64,000 bases of DNA from Colwellia sp. RSH04 (lineage in GTDB: Bacteria; Pseudomonadota; Gammaproteobacteria; Enterobacterales; Alteromonadaceae), in assembly GCF_003545765.1 (NCBI RefSeq), contig NZ_QXIO01000002.1:372001-436000 (forward strand). The letters are read 5' to 3'. The stretch's first letter is position 1. Each line of letters begins with the position of its first letter. The notes beneath the pieces are model-generated. The model searched no databases. It was not told the origin of the DNA and saw only the letters and a program-made list of their open reading frames with translations. Position numbers and translations under genes: made by a program. Shown here piece after piece: positions 53,409-62,353 of this stretch.

Positions 53409-54449
53409 GTGAGCGAACAAAAACAGTCGTTAAGCTATAAAGATGCTGGTGTTGATATTGATGCTGGTAATGCCCTTGTTGAGAACATTAAAGGTGCTGT
53501 AAAGCGCACAACACGCCCTGAAGTTATGGGCGGTTTAGGTGGTTTTGGCTCTGTATGCCAATTGCCAACAGGCTATAAAGAACCTGTACTTGTAGCGGGT
53601 ACAGATGGTGTTGGTACTAAACTTCGTTTAGCTATTGATTTAGCAAAACACGACACTGTAGGTATTGATTTAGTTGCTATGTGTGTGAACGATCTTATCG
53701 TACAAGGTGCTGAGCCATTATTCTTTTTAGATTACTACGCAACGGCTAAACTTGACGTTGATATCGCATCTTCAGTCGTTGAAGGCATTGCTGAAGGTTG
53801 TGTACAATCGGGCTGTGCTTTAGTGGGTGGCGAAACAGCTGAAATGCCAGGTATGTATCACCAAGGTGATTATGACATCGCTGGTTTTTGTGTTGGTGTT
53901 GCTGAAAAATCACGTCTATTAGATGGTACTTCAGTTGCTGAAGGTGACCAACTTATCGCATTAGGAGCTTCTGGTCCTCACTCAAATGGTTTTTCATTAA
54001 TCCGTAAAGTATTAGAAGTAAATAATACTGATACTAGCGAACTTCTTGACGGCAAAGCCATTAGCGAACATTTATTAGAGCCGACTAAAATTTATGTTAA
54101 ATCGGTACTAGCACTGCTAAAAGATATCGATGTACACGCACTATCACACATTACTGGTGGTGGTTTCTGGGAAAACATCCCACGTGTATTACCTGAATCA
54201 GCACAAGCAGTAATTAATGGTGATAGCTGGGAGTGGCCGGTAATCTTCAATTGGTTACAAGAGAAAGGTAATATTACTAGTCATGAAATGTACCGTACCT
54301 TTAACTGTGGTGTTGGTATGATCATCGCAGTACCTGCTGATAAAGTAGAACAAAGTATTGAAGTTTTAACAGCACACGGTGAAAAAGCATGGCACATAGG
54401 TGCTATCGCTAATAAAGCTGAAGGTGCAGAGCAAGTTGTTTTTGCTTAA
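53409..54449 (+). CDS. purM: Phosphoribosylformylglycinamidine cyclo-ligase
   Basis: AIR synthetase of purine synthesis, ATP-dependent. 346 residues: [106 protein letters not shown] 53409 start with TGAGG 6 nt upstream. No PurR dyad was seen by eye. purN follows but is separated by a terminator-like hairpin. Confidence 0.95.
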   Translation: MSEQKQSLSYKDAGVDIDAGNALVENIKGAVKRTTRPEVMGGLGGFGSVCQLPTGYKEPVLVAGTDGVGTKLRLAIDLAKHDTVGIDLVAMCVNDLIVQGAEPLFFLDYYATAKLDVDIASSVVEGIAEGCVQSGCALVGGETAEMPGMYHQGDYDIAGFCVGVAEKSRLLDGTSVAEGDQLIALGASGPHSNGFSLIRKVLEVNNTDTSELLDGKAISEHLLEPTKIYVKSVLALLKDIDVHALSHITGGGFWENIPRVLPESAQAVINGDSWEWPVIFNWLQEKGNITSHEMYRTFNCGVGMIIAVPADKVEQSIEVLTAHGEKAWHIGAIANKAEGAEQVVFA

Positions 54450-54483
54450 GTATTACTTAAGTTAATGAAAAACTTGTTTTTAT

Positions 54484-54507
54484 AAAGGGCTATTTTGTAG
54501 CCCTTTT
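54484..54507 (+). terminator. Hairpin between purM and purN
   Basis: AAAGGGCTA pairs with TAGCCCTTT around TTTTG with a T-run, 34 nt after purM and 25 nt before purN. It probably reduces read-through into purN. Confidence 0.8.
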
Positions 54508-54531
54508 TCATAAGTTACGTTAGGAAAAAAA

Positions 54532-55197
54532 ATGTCTAGTAGAATTGTAGTATTAATCTCTGGTAGTGGTTCAAATTTACAAGCTATTATCGATGCCTCT
54601 CAAGACAATGATTACCCAGGTAAAGTTGTGGGCGTTATCTCAAATAAAGCCGATGCTTATGGTTTAACGCGTGCAGAGAATGCAGGTATTGAAACACTGG
54701 CTCTTTCTCATAAAGACTTCGATTCTCGTGAAGAGTACGATGTTGCTTTAATGGCGAAAATCGACAACTTCAAACCTGATGTAATTGTACTCGCTGGCTT
54801 TATGCGCATTCTAACCGCAGATTTTGTTCAACATTATCAAGGGAAGTTACTTAATATACACCCTTCTTTATTACCTAAGTATCAAGGTTTAAATACACAT
54901 CAACGCGCAATTGATGCTGGTGATAAAGAACATGGTGTTAGTGTGCACTTTGTAACAGAAGAACTAGATGGTGGCCCAGTTATATTACAAGCTAAAGTGC
55001 CAGTATTTGACGGTGATAGCAGTGATGATCTAGCCGCACGCGTTCATGAGCAAGAACATAGGATTTACCCCTTAGTTGTAAAATGGTTTGCGCAAAATCG
55101 TTTATCAATGCAACAACACATTGAAGACGGTCAGCAAAAAGAAACCGCTATACTCGATGGTAATGTTCTCGCCCCTTCTGGCTATGCCAACGACTAA
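54532..55197 (+). CDS. purN: Phosphoribosylglycinamide formyltransferase
   Basis: GAR transformylase using 10-formyl-THF. 221 residues: ISGSGSNLQAIID, VISNKADAYGL, VLAGFMRILTADFV, LNIHPSLLPKYQGLNTH (catalytic Asn and His) and HFVTEELDGGPVILQA (catalytic Asp). The order purM-purN is conserved. Confidence 0.94.
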   Translation: MSSRIVVLISGSGSNLQAIIDASQDNDYPGKVVGVISNKADAYGLTRAENAGIETLALSHKDFDSREEYDVALMAKIDNFKPDVIVLAGFMRILTADFVQHYQGKLLNIHPSLLPKYQGLNTHQRAIDAGDKEHGVSVHFVTEELDGGPVILQAKVPVFDGDSSDDLAARVHEQEHRIYPLVVKWFAQNRLSMQQHIEDGQQKETAILDGNVLAPSGYAND

Positions 55198-55315
55198 ATA
55201 TAGCTTTTAATAAGAAAAAGCATTAGTATCGGTGATATATGATATTCATAGTAAATATCAACTTATGATTCATTGAAAAGTGACTAATTGCTTTTTTTAT
55301 TAAACAGGAAACTTG

Positions 55316-56062
55316 ATGCTAGCTTATTTTTCTCGTTCAACCTTTTTATTACTTTGCTCACCTCTGTTTTTATCTACAAATGCCCTTGCTACGCAAGAAG
55401 TGAATGAAGAGTCACGTAAAATAGTTCCTGCATTCAAAGCACATTACACCTTACTTCATAAAGGTGATCCTGTTGGTAAGGCTGTTCGAGAGCTTAGTTA
55501 TCAAGAACAAGGAAAAGCAACTTACCATTATCATACAGATCTTAAATGGCTAATTTTTTCTGATAAACGCTCTGAAACCTCTAAAATTATTGTACAAAAT
55601 AATCAAGTGATTCCTCAGCACTATGTCTACTCTAGAGAAGGCACTGGTAGAGATAAAAATTATGAGTGGCGTTATGACATTGCAAATAAAAAAGCCCAAG
55701 ACATTAAAAAAGATCGCCAGATAACGCTTAATATCGCTGAAGGTTTACAAGATAAACTAAGCTACCATTTACAACATCGATTAAGCCTAATTGAAAACCC
55801 TAAACAAAAACGTTTTAGTTACCCTGTTATTAGTACGTCAGGTTCAATTAAAGATTATGTCTATCAATATGACGGCGAAGAAGAACTCATGCTTCCGTAT
55901 GGCTTAGTTAAAACCATACGATTAAAGCGTGAGGTAACAGCCAAAAAACGCGTTACTTATGCTTGGTTTGCGCCTGAGTTGAACTACCTTTTAGTTAAGT
56001 TATACCAAGTAAAAGCGGGTGCTGAACAATTTGAAGCTCAATTATCATCTATTGATAAATAA
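55316..56062 (+). CDS. DUF3108 periplasmic protein
   Basis: 248 residues from ATG 55316 with AGGAA 6 nt upstream; TTG 55313 rejected. Signal peptide ending NALA; then PAFKAHYTLLHKGDPVGKAVRELSYQEQG, TSKIIVQNNQVIPQHYVYSREG and a C-terminal TYAWFAPELNYLLVKLYQVKAG, all DUF3108 features. The fold is a beta-barrel-like lipoprotein-carrier relative; function unknown. Often downstream of purN. Confidence 0.88.
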   Translation: MLAYFSRSTFLLLCSPLFLSTNALATQEVNEESRKIVPAFKAHYTLLHKGDPVGKAVRELSYQEQGKATYHYHTDLKWLIFSDKRSETSKIIVQNNQVIPQHYVYSREGTGRDKNYEWRYDIANKKAQDIKKDRQITLNIAEGLQDKLSYHLQHRLSLIENPKQKRFSYPVISTSGSIKDYVYQYDGEEELMLPYGLVKTIRLKREVTAKKRVTYAWFAPELNYLLVKLYQVKAGAEQFEAQLSSIDK

Positions 56063-56095
56063 CCAAACTGTTCGTTTTAATAGCGTGTAAAAATA

Positions 56096-56662
56096 TTACT
56101 CTGCTTTTGTGGTATTCATCATGGTATCTGGCATTAAAACAGCAACAACTTGCCCACTAACGCACAATGTATTGTTAGCATAAACTAATATATCGACAAC
56201 TATTTTACGCTCTTTTACTTCAACATAATTACCCATTAATATCAGTGGCACACCTTGAGGTGTTGGTGCTAAATAGCGGATATTTAATCCTGCAGTCACA
56301 AATCGCATCACCGGTTTTGATCCTATCTCCCTATTAGCATACCGATAGGACATTGCCGAGGCACTGCCCGTGCCATGACAATCAATTAACGACGCTAATA
56401 AACCACCATAAACAAATCCAGGAATAGCAGTGTGCTTTGCTGATGGTTCAAATACCGAAATAGTTTGTTCAAGACTATTATTATGAGTTTGTTTATTATT
56501 TAGCAATGCGTAAATAGCGTCTTTAGTTTCATGCTCTGATGTCTCTAAAAATTCATTTAACCAGAAGCTTTTAAGCTGATGACCTTGATCATTACTTGTC
56601 CCGCAACCATAACAATGACTTAATTCATCAGGGTAATAATCTTGAAAAGATTTAATCGACAT
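56096..56662 (-). CDS. PaaI-like hotdog thioesterase
   Basis: 188 residues. YGCGTSNDQGHQLKSFW with a CYGCG motif, PGFVYGGLLASLIDCHGTGSASAM (hotdog helix with the catalytic Asp/Gly), then LNIRYLAPTPQGVPLILMGNYVEVKERKIVVDILVYA. Acts on acyl-CoA or aryl-CoA thioesters. It is 11 nt downstream of the PaaK-like ligase on the same strand, so the pair may balance CoA-activated acids. Confidence 0.84.
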   Translation of the reverse strand: MSIKSFQDYYPDELSHCYGCGTSNDQGHQLKSFWLNEFLETSEHETKDAIYALLNNKQTHNNSLEQTISVFEPSAKHTAIPGFVYGGLLASLIDCHGTGSASAMSYRYANREIGSKPVMRFVTAGLNIRYLAPTPQGVPLILMGNYVEVKERKIVVDILVYANNTLCVSGQVVAVLMPDTMMNTTKAE

Positions 56663-56673
56663 TCTCCTTCTCC

Positions 56674-57930
56674 TTATCTGAGTACCCTAACATCATCAAT
56701 CACTTTACCATCATTAGGCAGCGAGCCCAGCGGCACTAATGAGACTTGCCCTGATAAGTTCGTGGCTTTTTGTAGCGCTAATGCAACTTGCTCACTAAAT
56801 GCTTTAGTTTCTATTGCTAATTTAGCAAATGAATCCAGCTCACATGCTAACGTCATCATGTCATTATGCTCCATATGATCGACAGTTAATCGCATTTTAT
56901 TAATTTGAGGAAACGCTTTTCGTATTTTTTCAATTTGCTCAGGATGAACAAACATGCCCTTCACTTTTGTTGTTTGATCTGCTCTTCCTAACCAGCCTTT
57001 TAATCGCTTATTTGTTCTACCACAACGACTTTTACCTTCAGCAATTGATGATAAGTCTCCCGTTGCAAAACGTATTAGCGGGTAATCTGCATTAAAACTG
57101 GTCACCACGACTTCACCTACTTCGCCATGTTCAACAGGCTCTAAAGTTCCCGGTCTGACTATTTCTATAATGAGCTCTTCTGCGATAATGAAACCTTCAC
57201 CTGCAATACTTTCATAACCAATTAACCCAATATCTGCACTAGCATACGCTTGCAGTACATCAATTCCCTTTGACTTAAATGAAGCTCTTAACGACTCGGG
57301 TAATGCTTCCCCAGTTACTAATGCTTTAGTAATACTTGATACATCTTTTTCGTTAACTGTTGCTTTTTCCAATAAAATATTTAAAAAAGAAGGAGTACCG
57401 CAATACCCTGAAGGTTTAAGGCTCTCAATCACCTCAAGCTGCTGTTCTGTTTGCCCTGGCCCTGCAGGTATCACTGTGCATCCACAAGCCCTTGCTCCCG
57501 AATCTAATATAAAACCACCCGGTGTTAAATGATAAGACAAACAATTTTGGACAAGATCATTTTTCCTAAAGCCTGCAGCATAGAAGGCTTGTCCCATACG
57601 CCACCAATCATCCATACAATTTTCCGGCTCATTAATTGGCCCAGGAGATTGGAATACTCGTGCAATGGTGGCCTTTTCAGAAACAATACCTGCAAAGATA
57701 GCATCACACTTTTGTAACGCTTTTAAATCAGATTTTCGCGTTATTGGTAACTGTGCCAACAATGCCCGAGTACTAATGTCTGATGCGATAACATCTGCTA
57801 ATAACTTGGCATAATATGGGCTTTCTTGTTTAACATATTGAATAAATGCAGGTAAACGGCTTAATAACCTATGCTCTCTTTCAACAGGGTTCATTTGTTC
57901 ATTTTCGTGGAAATACGAATTCATAGACAT
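56674..57930 (-). CDS. PaaK-like AMP-dependent CoA ligase
   Basis: 418 residues. Adenylate-forming ligase of the phenylacetate-CoA ligase group: RVFQSPGPINEPE (P-loop-like, unusual form), FILDSGARACGCTVIPAGPGQTEQQLEVI, YCGTPSFLNILLEKA, EIVRPGTLEPVEHGEVGEVVVTSFNADYPLIRFATGDLS, GRADQTTKVKGMFVHPEQI. The acid is unknown. Transcribed with the ABC transporter genes. Confidence 0.84.
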   Translation of the reverse strand: MSMNSYFHENEQMNPVEREHRLLSRLPAFIQYVKQESPYYAKLLADVIASDISTRALLAQLPITRKSDLKALQKCDAIFAGIVSEKATIARVFQSPGPINEPENCMDDWWRMGQAFYAAGFRKNDLVQNCLSYHLTPGGFILDSGARACGCTVIPAGPGQTEQQLEVIESLKPSGYCGTPSFLNILLEKATVNEKDVSSITKALVTGEALPESLRASFKSKGIDVLQAYASADIGLIGYESIAGEGFIIAEELIIEIVRPGTLEPVEHGEVGEVVVTSFNADYPLIRFATGDLSSIAEGKSRCGRTNKRLKGWLGRADQTTKVKGMFVHPEQIEKIRKAFPQINKMRLTVDHMEHNDMMTLACELDSFAKLAIETKAFSEQVALALQKATNLSGQVSLVPLGSLPNDGKVIDDVRVLR

Positions 57931-58058
57931 TCTTCACTTTACGATTATTTCAGTTTATTTGAACATTGTTTAGGATTATTTACGCACTGGGGTGTGTTGA
58001 CCTTTATTGATAATTTTAGCAATAATAAACACGCCCTAAGACATATAAAAACTTGTGG

Positions 58059-58076
58059 TTAACATACTTATGTTAA
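58059..58076 (-). repeat. AT-rich palindrome after livF-type gene
   Basis: TTAACATA-CT-TATGTTAA, perfect 8-bp arms, 3 nt past the ATPase gene stop. No T-run; could be a processing hairpin or a regulator site. Confidence 0.5.
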
Positions 58077-58079
58077 TGT

Positions 58080-58901
58080 TTATAACCAACGCTTACGGCG
58101 TTTATATGATTTTAAATTTTTAAAACTTTTGCGCTCTTCATTGCCGCCACCCAAGTAAAACTCTTTAACATCTTCATTACTTAGTAGTTGTTCTCGAGTA
58201 CCATCAAGCACAATTTTCCCTGACTCCATAATATAACCATAGTCAGCTGCTTTAAGCGCATAATTGGCATTTTGCTCAACCAACAACATAGTGATACCTT
58301 GATCTTTATTTATCTTTTCAATAATTCCAAAAACTTCTTTCACTAATAACGGTGACAACCCCATTGACGGCTCATCTAGGCAAATCATTTTCGGTCTAGC
58401 CATCAACGCTCTACCAATGGCAAGCATTTGCTGCTCTCCTCCAGATAAGTATCCTGCTAAACCCGTACGCTCTTTTAAGCGAGGAAAATAATGAAAAACC
58501 ATTTCAATATCTTGGCTTATTTGCGTATCATTACGTGTATAGGCACCTAACTTTAAGTTTTCAATCGAGGTCATGTCTTCAATAATCCTGCGACCTTCCA
58601 TCACTTGGAAAATACCACTTCGCACTACATCTTCTGCATTCTTCTTATCTATTCGCTCACCCATAAAGGTAATATCACCTCGGGTGACTTCACCATCTTC
58701 TGTTTTTAATAAGCCAGAAATGGCTTTTAGCGTTGTTGATTTACCAGCCCCATTAGGCCCCAATAATGTCACGACTTCACCCTCAGGCACGTCAAGTGAA
58801 ACCCCTCGTAATACTTGTATAACTTCGTCATAAACGACTTCGATATTATTTACTGATAGCAAAGGTGATGCTTGTTGAATTTTAACTGCGGCTTGAGACA
58901 T
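58080..58901 (-). CDS. Branched-chain-type ABC transporter ATPase (LivF-like)
   Basis: 273 residues from ATG 58901 with GGAG 6 nt upstream; the longer frame from ATG 58925 has no ribosome site. Walker A GPNGAGKST, signature YLSGGEQQMLAIGRALMARP, Walker B ICLDEPSMGLSP, switch His-type LVEQN. LivF subtype, with VFGIIEKINKDQGITMLLVEQNANYAL. It ends in a basic tail (KSYKRRKRWL). A LivG partner is not in the window. Confidence 0.9.
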   Translation of the reverse strand: MSQAAVKIQQASPLLSVNNIEVVYDEVIQVLRGVSLDVPEGEVVTLLGPNGAGKSTTLKAISGLLKTEDGEVTRGDITFMGERIDKKNAEDVVRSGIFQVMEGRRIIEDMTSIENLKLGAYTRNDTQISQDIEMVFHYFPRLKERTGLAGYLSGGEQQMLAIGRALMARPKMICLDEPSMGLSPLLVKEVFGIIEKINKDQGITMLLVEQNANYALKAADYGYIMESGKIVLDGTREQLLSNEDVKEFYLGGGNEERKSFKNLKSYKRRKRWL

Positions 58902-58942
58902 ATTAACTCCGTAAAACTTTTTCATTTCAAACGTTCAAGAAG

Positions 58943-58968
58943 TAGAGCCTAGTTATAACTAGGCTCTA
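58943..58968 (-). repeat. Perfect 26-bp palindrome between substrate-binding and ATPase genes
   Basis: TAGAGCCTAGTTA and TAACTAGGCTCTA are exact reverse complements with no spacer, 6 nt past the substrate-binding-protein stop. No T-run; a hairpin of this sort commonly protects the upstream message so that the binding protein is made in excess. Confidence 0.75.
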
Positions 58969-58974
58969 TCATGA

Positions 58975-60234
58975 TTAGTAACCTAACCAGTCGTCACGAC
59001 GATCCAATGTTACTTGCGATACTTGCTCTATTTGTACATTACCGCCATTAAAGTTGCCTTGATAAATATTGACTTGATTCACACCTCGATGATCTTCAAC
59101 CGTCCAGTTCGCTGCTAAACAAACGCCTTCAAGACCTTTAGGTACCCAGTTTTTATGAACATACATGCCCTTTTTAACATTCTCACCCGTAATACCACCA
59201 TTTTCTTTAGCCCACTCCATTGCTTCTTTCATAAAGTAAGTAGAGCAAACGCCTCGCATATAATGGTGAAGCCTTGACTCTTCACCTGACTTATCAGACA
59301 TTTTTGAAATTTCTTTCACAAGTTTCATACCCGGAACATTATCTGTCCAAAATGGCGTCATGGTTGGGAAAATGTAATTTTTAATGCCTTCACCTGCCGC
59401 CTCAAAGACCTTCTTATCGCCCCCCCAAATATTTGACATAAATTGAATATCGGTACCTACGGTATTACACGACTTAACAAGTGATAGTACTGAGCCGCCA
59501 AGGTTTCCAATGTAACCATAATTTGAGCCAGAGCTTTTAATACTTAAACATTGAGCTTTAAAGTCACCCGGTTTCATTGAAATAACAACAGGCGGCATTA
59601 CTTCAAAACCAAGCTCTTGTGCATATTCAGCACACGCTGCCTTAGGTGCATTCGGGAATGGATGGTTCGCCCCTATATGGGTAAACTTTGGTTTTCCTTT
59701 ATTGCCTTTACTCTGCCAGTCTTTCGCAGCCCATTGCACTAAGCCACGACAAGCATCTGAATATGACGCACCGTAGAAAAAGTTATAAGGTGCAGGTTTT
59801 TTAGTGTGTGGATTTTTACCTGTAGGGTCTGTTAAATGACCTGAATAAGAGGCAGAAAACACAGGGGTTTTATCACGTGCAACAAATGAAATTAACGCTT
59901 CAGTATCAGCCGTCCCCCAACCTTGCATTACCACCATATTTTTACGTGACTTCCATTTTTTATAGGCGGCAATGGCTTGAGGTACTTTGTAAGCATAATC
60001 AATTGTTTCATACTCTAGCTTTGTGCCACTAATACCACCATTGGCGTTAATATAGGCTAGGGAATCTCTAACACCATCAGCGTAAACTTTACCAACAAAG
60101 GCGGTAGGACCTGACATATCTGCTAGGTGCCCGACAAAAACACTGTCTTGTGCTGTCGCATTCGCTGAAACTGATAAGGCAACACAAGCCGATAAGCTGC
60201 TTAATAATAATTTTTTATTTGTGCTTTTACTCAT
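58975..60234 (-). CDS. ABC transporter substrate-binding protein (LivK/periplasmic type)
   Basis: 419 residues. Sec signal peptide (1-29, ending ANATAQ), then DSVFVGHLADMSGPTAFVGKVYADGVRDSLAYINANGGISG, YKVPQAIAAYKKW and SASYSGHLTDPTGKNPHTKKPAPYNFFYGASYSDACRGLVQWAAKDW. It belongs to the type I ligand-binding family of branched-chain-type importers. The clade and ligand are unknown; the CoA-ligase context suggests an organic acid. Confidence 0.88.
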   Translation of the reverse strand: MSKSTNKKLLLSSLSACVALSVSANATAQDSVFVGHLADMSGPTAFVGKVYADGVRDSLAYINANGGISGTKLEYETIDYAYKVPQAIAAYKKWKSRKNMVVMQGWGTADTEALISFVARDKTPVFSASYSGHLTDPTGKNPHTKKPAPYNFFYGASYSDACRGLVQWAAKDWQSKGNKGKPKFTHIGANHPFPNAPKAACAEYAQELGFEVMPPVVISMKPGDFKAQCLSIKSSGSNYGYIGNLGGSVLSLVKSCNTVGTDIQFMSNIWGGDKKVFEAAGEGIKNYIFPTMTPFWTDNVPGMKLVKEISKMSDKSGEESRLHHYMRGVCSTYFMKEAMEWAKENGGITGENVKKGMYVHKNWVPKGLEGVCLAANWTVEDHRGVNQVNIYQGNFNGGNVQIEQVSQVTLDRRDDWLGY

Positions 60235-60355
60235 TTGAATCTTCCTTCAAGTTATTGCTTTTGTTATTTATTATTTCATTTTATATTTGTCGGCTTGCAA
60301 CTTCCCCATAGCCAACGCCATATTCCTCATTTGCGAATCAACTCCTCAAGAGCAA

Positions 60356-61429
60356 TTAGTAGGCAAATGGATAGAATTTCCAATAGTTCTTAATTTGCGT
60401 CCATCGATGAGCCAGCCCTTCAGGTTCGAAAATTAAGAAGCCAATAATGACAAGACCAATCGCCATTTCTTTGATATACGCTAGGCCATCAACCACCATA
60501 GGAATATTGCCCCACTCTGTCATTTTCATTAAGCCAACGCCCCCTTCCAGCGCTTCTGGTAGAAACACCATAAAAATAACGCCCATTAAAGTGCCTTTAA
60601 TAGAACCTAAACCACCAATAATAATCATCGCGAGAAATTGAACTGACATAAAAATTGTAAAGCCTTCTGCAGACACATAACCTAAGTAATGGGCATAAAG
60701 TGCGCCGCCAATACCTGCATAGAAAGATGAAACACCAAATGAAAGTAGGCGATACTTATTCAATTTAACGCCCATTATTTCTGCTGATAAATAATGATCG
60801 CGAACGGCAACAAAAGCACGCCCGTCTCTACTTCTCATTAAATTACAGCCCCATATGTACATGAAGACTAAAGCGAACAATGCGATGTAATAAAAGCTTT
60901 GGTCGGTATCAAAGACAAAACCAAACAAGTTTATCGGTTCAGCCATTGACCCAGCAGAACCACCTGAAAACCAATCAGCGCGAGCAAAAAAGTCTTCAAT
61001 AATAAATTGTGATGCGAGTGTCGCTATCGCTAGATATAAGCCTTTTATTCTGGCTGCAGGGGCACCAAACATCATCCCTACCCCCATAGTCAAAAAGCCT
61101 GCTAATGGAATACAAAGAAAGACAGGTATACTAAAACTGGTATTTAACCAAGCCGATGCAAACGCACCAAAACCAAAGAAAGCACCATGTCCTAAGGATA
61201 TTTGTCCGGTATAGCCCACTAAAATATTTAAACCAAGTGCTGCAATGCCTAAATATGAAATTTGAATGAGCAAGGTAATGAAGTAGCTATCAACCAAAAG
61301 CGGTGCGAAACATAAAGCGATGATGCTTAATATGGCAGCGTAACGAATGGTTTTGGTCTCAAAAATAGTATTATCTTGTTTATAGCTGGTACGAAAATCT
61401 CCGCACGGGCGCATGGTTAAACTCGACAT
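60356..61429 (-). CDS. Branched-chain-type ABC permease (LivM-like)
   Basis: 357 residues, nine to ten helices, LivM family: LGLNILVGYTGQISLGHGAFFGFGAFASAWL, GLYLAIATLASQFIIEDFF, VAVRDHYLSAEIMGVKLNKYRLLSFGVSSFYAGIGGALYAHYLGYV, and GGLGSIKGTLMGVIFMVFLPE. AGGAG 6 nt upstream of ATG 61429. It lies 30 nt downstream of the LivH-like gene. Confidence 0.92.
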   Translation of the reverse strand: MSSLTMRPCGDFRTSYKQDNTIFETKTIRYAAILSIIALCFAPLLVDSYFITLLIQISYLGIAALGLNILVGYTGQISLGHGAFFGFGAFASAWLNTSFSIPVFLCIPLAGFLTMGVGMMFGAPAARIKGLYLAIATLASQFIIEDFFARADWFSGGSAGSMAEPINLFGFVFDTDQSFYYIALFALVFMYIWGCNLMRSRDGRAFVAVRDHYLSAEIMGVKLNKYRLLSFGVSSFYAGIGGALYAHYLGYVSAEGFTIFMSVQFLAMIIIGGLGSIKGTLMGVIFMVFLPEALEGGVGLMKMTEWGNIPMVVDGLAYIKEMAIGLVIIGFLIFEPEGLAHRWTQIKNYWKFYPFAY

Positions 61430-61459
61430 AATAAACTCCTAAAAATGTGTATTGTTAAG

Positions 61460-62353
61460 CTAAATGCGCTCAATATCTTTTGTGCCAAACAAGCCATAAG
61501 GCTTGAACCATAGAATAATCAACAGCACATAAAATGGTGCTATATCGTACATATTGCCAATGTGTAGATATTGGCTATCGATGAACTCGGCTAAATTTTC
61601 TAATACCCCGATGGTAATACCTCCAACAATGGCGCCAACAATTGAATCAAGACCACCTAAAATAACCGCAGGGAATACTTTAATACCCATAATTGACAAA
61701 GAATCGGAAACACCATTAACCATGCCGATAACCACGCCAGCGGTAGCAGAAACTGTCGCGGCAATACCCCAGCTCATGGCAAAAACTTGTTTAACAGATA
61801 TCCCCAAACTTTGCGCCACTTGTTGATCAAACGCTGTCGCTCGCATGGCCAAACCATGTTTTGAATGTTTAAAGAATAAATAGAACGCCACCATTATGAT
61901 TAAGGCGATAACCGTACTCATCAAATAGGCCATTTCGATATTTAATCCAAAAATATTTATAGATTGAGTATCAAATACTTGCGGATAACTTTGTGGTGAT
62001 ACACCAAAAATCCATTTCATTAACGCTTGAAAGAAAATAGACAAACCAATGGTGACCATAATCACTGAAATAATCGGCTCACCAATCATAGGTCTAAGGA
62101 CTATCATTTGCAGAAGAACACCAAAGGCAGCCATAAAACACAGTGATAAAATAAAGCCTAAGAAAAATGGTAGCTCTAAATAAATTAGCGAAGCCCAACA
62201 AACCCAAGCACCAATCAATAAAAACTCACCTTGAGCAAAATTAACAATTTGCGTTGATTTATAAACCAACACAAAGCACATACCAATCACACCATAAAGC
62301 AAGCCAACAATTAGACCGTTTACAATGAGCTGGATTAATAATTCAAAGTTCAT
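61460..62353 (-). CDS. Branched-chain-type ABC permease (LivH-like)
   Basis: 297 residues, LivH family: LIVNGLIVGLLYGVIGMCFVLVYKSTQIVNFAQGEFLLIGAWV, LRPMIGEPIISVIMVTIGLSIFFQALMKWIFG, HGLAMRATAFDQQVAQSLGISVKQVFAMSWGIAA, FPAVILGGLDSIVGAIVGGITIGVLENL. Overlaps the stop of the upstream CoA ligase by 4 nt (ATGA). GGAGAG 7 nt upstream. Confidence 0.92.
   Translation of the reverse strand: MNFELLIQLIVNGLIVGLLYGVIGMCFVLVYKSTQIVNFAQGEFLLIGAWVCWASLIYLELPFFLGFILSLCFMAAFGVLLQMIVLRPMIGEPIISVIMVTIGLSIFFQALMKWIFGVSPQSYPQVFDTQSINIFGLNIEMAYLMSTVIALIIMVAFYLFFKHSKHGLAMRATAFDQQVAQSLGISVKQVFAMSWGIAATVSATAGVVIGMVNGVSDSLSIMGIKVFPAVILGGLDSIVGAIVGGITIGVLENLAEFIDSQYLHIGNMYDIAPFYVLLIILWFKPYGLFGTKDIERI

Noticed and set aside
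57529-57717. Short frames on both strands inside the PaaK-like gene
   Set aside because: Overlaps a conserved ligase frame; no independent support.
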